Below, piece by piece: positions 32,034 to 36,080 of a stretch of 36,080 nucleotides of DNA (within the stretch, counting starts at the first letter, position 1; each line of letters begins with the position of its first letter). The position numbers and the translations under genes were made by a program. Below the pieces are notes generated by a model that was not told the origin of the DNA, did no database searches, and saw nothing but the letters and a program-made list of their open reading frames with translations. The DNA is from Methanobrevibacter sp. GTDB lineage: Archaea > Methanobacteriota > Methanobacteria > Methanobacteriales > Methanobacteriaceae. The stretch covers positions 1 to 36,080 of the forward strand of contig JAGCBE010000505.1 in NCBI GenBank assembly GCA_017652345.1. Direction: 5' to 3'.

Positions 32034-32050
32034 TTGGAAGTGATTCATAA

Positions 32051-32410
32051 ATGAACCGCTACAATAGAATGTTAGCAAACAAGAAAAGACGTTCTTTATA
32101 TGAGGACGAAGAGGAAGAAATTATTATTGAGGAAACCTCTATACAAGATGAAGTATATCAAATAGTTAATAATCTTGGTTATGATTTTACAATGAGTAAG
32201 AATGGTTCCGACGGTGAGATTTCTATATCCGATAATTTAACTATTTATATTAGATTTATGGATGATACGATATCGAGAATCTATATTAGAACGCAAATTG
32301 ATAATGATAGAATTGATTGTACTAGAAATACAGCAACAGCAGACAATTTATCTGTTGATTTACAAACTTGTGTTTTAATTATAAAAGAAATAAGACAAAA
32401 ACTCATGTGA
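32051..32410 (+). CDS. hypothetical protein with acidic leader
   Basis: 119 residues; GGAAGTGA precedes the ATG. A basic start (MNRYNRMLANKKRRSLYE) switches abruptly to DEEEEIIIEE (L-Y-E/D), then a mixed domain (DGEISISDNLTIYIRFMDD). The basic-then-acidic leader resembles its neighbours. Confidence 0.6.
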   Translation: MNRYNRMLANKKRRSLYEDEEEEIIIEETSIQDEVYQIVNNLGYDFTMSKNGSDGEISISDNLTIYIRFMDDTISRIYIRTQIDNDRIDCTRNTATADNLSVDLQTCVLIIKEIRQKLM

Positions 32411-32421
32411 GGTGTTGGAAA

Positions 32422-33420
32422 ATGAAACTTATGTTTGAGGATGCAGAAGTAATATTTACTCCTGATGATTCACTACTTTTAGATGTCGCAGAACCCACAG
32501 CTACAGATGTATTTGGAAATGCCCTAACATCCGACAATGTTTGTGATGTTTGTGGTTGTGAGGTTTTTACTTGTGATGAAACAAATGTTTATGAAGATCT
32601 TGAAGCACTGGGATTTGTATTTATGTTAGCTTCAAATGATATTCATACTATTCATATTAACTCTTGTGGAGCAAATTTCAAGGAGTTACATGAATCTGCT
32701 GACTATTTATACAAACTACTTAATGATTACTCAGATGAATGTTTAGAAATTTGCTGTGAGGATGGACATTATATTCATAATTTAAATAATGCATTAGACT
32801 TTGTAAATTGGACTCCCTGTGATTGTGGAGAAAAACCATTTACTATTGAGGTAGGTACTCAAAAAATAATTGATATTCTACACGATGTTACTATAGCAAT
32901 CAGTGAACTTTATCCAGAATGTCCAAGCGATATTCAATCTACAATGGATGAGTGGACAAGAAAACTTAACTCTCAGATGAAATATTTTCTTGGTCGTGTT
33001 GTTGAAGTAAACCATATTTTTACAGCAAATGAAAGTATGATGAACAGAAGCACACGTCATAATAAGAGAATTGTGTGTGAGCATCTTGAATACCTGAAAT
33101 TAGGACAACCTTATAAACTGTTCTGTCAGGTTGAGGATCATATTGATGATTATAACTGTGACACAGTTGATCTGAAAGAAGGAGATTACATTATAAGAGA
33201 TTTCCAGTTTGGACATCTTCCAAATGGTGGAAATAAGGGATACATTCCTTATAAAGTAATTGATATTGAGTATGATAGAGATGAAGATGTGAACGGTTAT
33301 TGGGATGCAAGAAAAAGGCTTCATCTTTACGATGGTTATGAAGATTTTTACCTTGAATGTTATAATGAAAGATTTAACGGTATGTTTCATAAATTAAAGA
33401 AATCATCTGTAAAAGAATAA
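32422..33420 (+). CDS. protein with Dps/ferritin-like segment and Cys-rich motif
   Basis: 332 residues from ATG 32422 (MKLMFED start; GTTGGAAA upstream). Residues about 40-51 hold CDVCGCEVFTC. Then 'HTIHINSCGANFKELHESAD' and 'YLYKLLNDYSDE' resemble the first helices of Dps-like ferritins (HWNVKGxNFxxLHExxdelY). A second helical region near 155-200 (QKIIDILHDVTIAISELYPE) could complete a bundle. The C-terminal about 110 residues form an unrelated acidic domain. Iron-binding residues cannot be confirmed by eye, so the ferritin link is tentative. Confidence 0.6.
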   Translation: MKLMFEDAEVIFTPDDSLLLDVAEPTATDVFGNALTSDNVCDVCGCEVFTCDETNVYEDLEALGFVFMLASNDIHTIHINSCGANFKELHESADYLYKLLNDYSDECLEICCEDGHYIHNLNNALDFVNWTPCDCGEKPFTIEVGTQKIIDILHDVTIAISELYPECPSDIQSTMDEWTRKLNSQMKYFLGRVVEVNHIFTANESMMNRSTRHNKRIVCEHLEYLKLGQPYKLFCQVEDHIDDYNCDTVDLKEGDYIIRDFQFGHLPNGGNKGYIPYKVIDIEYDRDEDVNGYWDARKRLHLYDGYEDFYLECYNERFNGMFHKLKKSSVKE

Positions 33421-33438
33421 AGAAAGGAAGTTTTTTAA

Positions 33439-33975
33439 ATGGTATTAAAAGAGTCCAATGTGTTATCTTTGGTAGATGAACTAGATAATATCACATATTG
33501 GTGTAAAAATATAGTTCAACTATATACAAATGATAGTAGCTTTAAGAAAGACATTAGTTCTTTTTATAATTCTTTGAGCGGCGAAGATCAGAAAAAGTTA
33601 TTTGACAAGATTGAAAATATTTCTGGAACTGTTCACAAAATGTATAAAATATTGGACAGTATTGATGAAGAAATAGACCTAAAAGGTGGCCTAGACGAAT
33701 CTGTTGAATATACGGATACCATTGATGCTATTAGAAACACTTTAGAAAGACAATTTCCGGAACTAATTGTTAGCATTGTAAATAAACCAAGACGCGCAGT
33801 TCGCGTAGAATCGGAAAAAGTATTAGATGATGACAACACATTATTTAATGAAACATTCTATATCTTTGAAGGCTCAGATGGAAGAATTAAAGCTGTAAGA
33901 GAGCATGATAGGCCTGTTGTTTTTGTAGACGTTGAAGGAGTTATTAACTTCTTTAACGACTATTTGAATTCATAA
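33439..33975 (+). CDS. acidic hypothetical protein with L-K-E/S leader
   Basis: 178 residues with AGAAAGGAAG upstream. The N-terminus MVLKESNVLS has L-x-E followed by Ser at residues 3-6, and 'GGLDESVEYTDTID' repeats the pattern inside. The C-terminal half is beta-rich (ETFYIFEGSDGRIKAV). Function unknown. Confidence 0.65.
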   Translation: MVLKESNVLSLVDELDNITYWCKNIVQLYTNDSSFKKDISSFYNSLSGEDQKKLFDKIENISGTVHKMYKILDSIDEEIDLKGGLDESVEYTDTIDAIRNTLERQFPELIVSIVNKPRRAVRVESEKVLDDDNTLFNETFYIFEGSDGRIKAVREHDRPVVFVDVEGVINFFNDYLNS

Positions 33976-33990
33976 TTGGTAGTGATTATC

Positions 33991-34203
33991 TTGATATGTA
34001 AACATTGTGGAAAAGAAACAAGTTATGTAATATGTGAACACTGTGGGATGAATGTTGTTTGGTACAATAAATATGGAGTTCAACATGATGTTCCAGCAGA
34101 TGATCTTTCAAATATATCGTTTAGTTTAAGTGATGAAGATAAAAATGAATCTATCGAGACTGTTATGAATGATATATTTGTTCCAGACGGTTCTGGTGAT
34201 TAA
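33991..34203 (+). CDS. small zinc-ribbon-like protein
   Basis: 70 residues if started at TTG 33991, about 9 nt after TTGGTAGTG; alternatives are GTG 33982 or TTG 33976. Two Cys pairs, ICKHCG and ICEHCG, only about 10 residues apart, form a compact zinc knuckle. The C-terminus is acidic. It probably acts through protein or nucleic-acid binding. Confidence 0.65.
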   Translation: MICKHCGKETSYVICEHCGMNVVWYNKYGVQHDVPADDLSNISFSLSDEDKNESIETVMNDIFVPDGSGD

Positions 34204-34228
34204 ACCAAATAGAAAGGATTGTTTTAAT

Positions 34229-35110
34229 ATGGTAAAAAGATTAGATGAGGCCGAGAGTTATGGATGGGTTGTTGACGATTCAGAGGCATATGATGCATAT
34301 GATTTTGCGATTGATTCTGGATGGTGGACAAAGGAACAACTTAATCAAGATATAGTTGATTGTATTAGCTCTAAGGAATTAGCAGAATGTTTAGCATTTA
34401 TATTTAGAAATGCCGAGTTTAAAGATTGGGAAAATCGTTCTGTTTCAGAAAGTTTAAAAAACGAAGCATTTAGTGAAGATGACGATTTAGAAGATCTTAT
34501 TCAAGAGGGATTTTCTGTTGATGATGATTTACAAGATATTTGGGATTTTGTTCAGGAACAACAATATGATTCTGCAGCAACTTCTCTTAATCAGCTTGCA
34601 GGTGGTGTAAAGGCCGTTGCAGAAATACTTCCAGCTGGATCACTTAATCTTGATTATGGTGGTGGAAGATACAACCAAGCAGTAGAGTATCTAAAACAAG
34701 TAGACGTTATGAATTTAGTATTTGACCCGTTTAATAGAAGCAAGGAACATAATAGAGAAGTACTTGATATAATTAAGGAGTACGGTGGTGCAGATAGTTG
34801 TACTTGTTGCAATGTTCTTAATGTTATTGATGGGGATGCTGCTAAAATAACTGCCCTTAAAAATATTAGAAGACTTGTTAGATCTGGTGGTAGCGTATAT
34901 ATTCAGACATACGAGGGATCTGATAAGATAGAAACTCAAAATGACAAAGGAAAGACTGTTAAGAAACCTTCCGGTGTTGGAAAAACAACTAAAAAAGGTT
35001 GGCAGGAAAACAAAGAGACAAAGGCGTATATTCCACTTGTTCAAGAAGTATTTCCAGATGCTATATATAAAGTTATAAAAGGGGTTCCAATGATTGTGTG
35101 CACGGCATAA
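34229..35110 (+). CDS. SAM-dependent methyltransferase-like protein
   Basis: 293 residues from ATG 34229 with AGAAAGGATT upstream. An acidic N-terminal region (1-115) with 'RLDEAES' and 'SVSESLKNEAF' precedes a class I methyltransferase-like core: motif I 'LNLDYGGGRYNQA' (about 137), 'LVFDPFNRSKEHN' (about 158), motif IV-like 'TCCNVLNVID' (about 185) and 'VRSGGSVYIQTYEG' (about 212). The conserved 'GWQENK' follows. Phages carry such proteins, but the substrate (DNA, RNA or protein) cannot be told. A diverged, start-less copy of its core begins at 35998, beyond the GIY-YIG gene. Confidence 0.75.
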   Translation: MVKRLDEAESYGWVVDDSEAYDAYDFAIDSGWWTKEQLNQDIVDCISSKELAECLAFIFRNAEFKDWENRSVSESLKNEAFSEDDDLEDLIQEGFSVDDDLQDIWDFVQEQQYDSAATSLNQLAGGVKAVAEILPAGSLNLDYGGGRYNQAVEYLKQVDVMNLVFDPFNRSKEHNREVLDIIKEYGGADSCTCCNVLNVIDGDAAKITALKNIRRLVRSGGSVYIQTYEGSDKIETQNDKGKTVKKPSGVGKTTKKGWQENKETKAYIPLVQEVFPDAIYKVIKGVPMIVCTA

Positions 35111-35137
35111 TAATTCAATTCTTGGAGGGTATATAAA

Positions 35138-36013
35138 TTGATTGGTATTTATAAAATAACAAATAAAATAGATGGTAAAATTTATATAGGACAGTCTTTG
35201 AATATTGAAAAAAGATTAAAGTCCCATATGAATTGTAGCACTAACGTACATCTTAGAAATGCAATCAAAAAATATGGCAAGGATAATTTTTTGTTTGAGG
35301 TGTTAGAGGAAACAGATGTATATTCTATAAATGAAAGAGAACGATATTGGATAGACGTATATAAATCAACCAATCCAGAAAAAGGATATAATCTAACTGA
35401 TGGCGGTGAAAGAGTCGGTGGGTGGCACCATACTGAAGAAACGTGTCAAAAGTTAAGTGAACTTGCAAAGAAAAGAGCATCCAAACCAGATTATCATAAT
35501 CCTACGGAAAATTCTGTAATAATACATAAAGGGGACGTTACCTCCCGTGTTAAGAAAGAATTACTCGAGGAAAAATTATCCGAAGGGTGGGAACTTGGTT
35601 GGAGTCGAGAAAGTGCTAAACAAGGGGGTTTAAAAAGAAGAGGAAGTGGTAATGGTTATTATGGTAAAGGTTATTTAAGCTCGGGTAAAAATAATCCTTT
35701 TTATGGAAAACATCATACGGAAGAGACAAAACAAAAGATACGAGATAATATGCCAGACACAACATATAATTGGAGAGGCAAACATCACACGGAAGAAGCA
35801 AAGCAGAAGATGAGAGGACCAAGACCTAGTATAACCGGAGATAAAAATCCAAATTTCGGAAAACGTGGTAAGGATTCTGTCATGTACGGAAGAAAATGTA
35901 TAAATAATGGTATTATAGAAAAACGTGTATATGAAGAGGACATTCCAAAATATATAGAAGATGGTTGGGTTATTGGAAGGTTAGTTGTTCCGTATAAGAA
36001 AAAAAGTATATAA
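35138..36013 (+). CDS. GIY-YIG homing endonuclease with NUMOD-type repeats
   Basis: 291 residues from TTG 35138 with TTGGAGGG upstream. The GIY-YIG catalytic domain is at about 1-95: GIYKITNKIDGKIYIGQS, 'KSHM', 'KYGKDNFLFEVLEE' and 'NEREYWID'-like 'NERERYWID'. The rest has DNA-binding modules: NUMOD3-like 'NPFYGKHHTEETKQKI' repeats and two 'xxxKxGxxxxRVxxxxxxxYxxxGWxxG' units (about 127-150 and 265-283). Such enzymes are free-standing or intron-borne selfish nucleases in phages. No intron was recognised. It lies between a complete methyltransferase gene and the start-less part of a second copy. Confidence 0.92.
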   Translation: MIGIYKITNKIDGKIYIGQSLNIEKRLKSHMNCSTNVHLRNAIKKYGKDNFLFEVLEETDVYSINERERYWIDVYKSTNPEKGYNLTDGGERVGGWHHTEETCQKLSELAKKRASKPDYHNPTENSVIIHKGDVTSRVKKELLEEKLSEGWELGWSRESAKQGGLKRRGSGNGYYGKGYLSSGKNNPFYGKHHTEETKQKIRDNMPDTTYNWRGKHHTEEAKQKMRGPRPSITGDKNPNFGKRGKDSVMYGRKCINNGIIEKRVYEEDIPKYIEDGWVIGRLVVPYKKKSI

Positions 36014-36080
36014 AAATCAAATACCTAAAGGATTATGATGTTCTAAATCTTGTATACGATCCATTTAATAGATCTAAAGC
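35998..36080 (+). pseudogene. 5'-truncated methyltransferase-like gene running off the window
   Basis: An open frame with no start codon runs from just after a stop at 35995-35997 to the window end. It encodes KYLKDYDVLNLVYDPFNRSK, matching EYLKQVDVMNLVFDPFNRSK in the middle of the gene at 34229. It overlaps the last codons of the GIY-YIG gene. The N-terminal half and a start are missing, so this is a remnant or a gene cut by insertion of the endonuclease. The remainder lies outside the window. Confidence 0.7.

Noticed and set aside
1..36080. CRISPR array or diversity-generating retroelement
   Set aside because: I see no regularly spaced direct repeats with unique spacers, and no reverse transcriptase gene or template/variable repeat near the fibre genes.
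1..36080. tRNA genes
   Set aside because: I noticed no cloverleaf with a GTTCRANNC-type T-arm and matching acceptor stem in the gaps. The scan was by eye, so a degenerate tRNA could be missed.
35111..36080. Group I intron carrying the GIY-YIG gene, splicing two methyltransferase exons
   Set aside because: The upstream methyltransferase frame is complete through a normal C-terminus, so it is not an exon ending at an intron. The gap before the GIY-YIG gene is only 27 nt, too short for an intron core.

Overview
This looks like about 36 kb of a large, tailed, AT-rich bacteriophage (or a prophage derived from one) of a low-GC Gram-positive host, most likely a Clostridia-type Firmicute. The evidence is dense short genes with strong AGGAGG-type ribosome sites and ATGA overlaps, sigma-A promoters, and Firmicutes-phage families: an XkdX-like protein, a BppU-like baseplate protein, an LL-H-type holin, an XhlA-like protein and a GH25+CHAP endolysin. 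I see no ribosomal, tRNA or housekeeping genes. No terminase, portal or major capsid gene lies in the window.

Layout. (1) 1-4769: small early-type genes and a three-domain RNA repair enzyme (5'-kinase, metallophosphatase, RNA ligase). Strong promoters lie at 500, 4012 and 4850. (2) 5034-6407: a zinc-finger-less TnpB-like gene with its own promoter, which seems to have separated the 4850 promoter from the gene at 6410. (3) 6641-8016: small hypothetical genes ending at a terminator. (4) 8165-15454: a tail/host-recognition module of three fibre-like proteins plus two small tail genes. It is interrupted by an IS607-type element (serine resolvase plus TnpB). The C-terminal half of the third fibre is clearly richer in GC than its surroundings. 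(5) 15492-16584, minus strand: a small protein and a membrane-anchored 3D-domain protein. (6) 16790-19888: a three-domain endolysin, then a non-coding stretch that fits an omega-RNA, then an intact IscB. (7) 19975-21141, minus strand: four small genes including a zinc ribbon and a lipoprotein. (8) 21360-24887: two membrane proteins, a 434-nt regulatory region with operator-like repeats, a MazF-like/HTH fusion, and a metallophosphoesterase. (9) 24914-27087: small genes including a RelB/YafQ-type toxin-antitoxin pair whose toxin frame runs on into a second acidic protein. (10) 27235-28461: a second TnpB-like gene. (11) 28607-29791: baseplate-like, holin and XhlA-like genes. (12) 29796-36080: small acidic proteins, many with L-x-E followed by Ser or Ala, then a SAM methyltransferase-like protein, a GIY-YIG homing endonuclease, and the start-less remains of a second methyltransferase gene.

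How it fits together. The recognisable functions are adsorption (fibres, baseplate), lysis (endolysin, holin, XhlA), RNA repair (possible counter-defence against anticodon nucleases), toxin-like conflict genes, and a high load of selfish or domesticated nucleases: four RNA-guided nuclease genes of three lineages plus one GIY-YIG enzyme. The most unusual items are that nuclease load with the IscB/omega-RNA locus, the MazF-HTH fusion with upstream repeats, the YafQ read-through fusion with a changed catalytic residue, and the duplicated methyltransferase sequence beside the GIY-YIG gene. All assignments come from reading motifs by eye; no database search was run.
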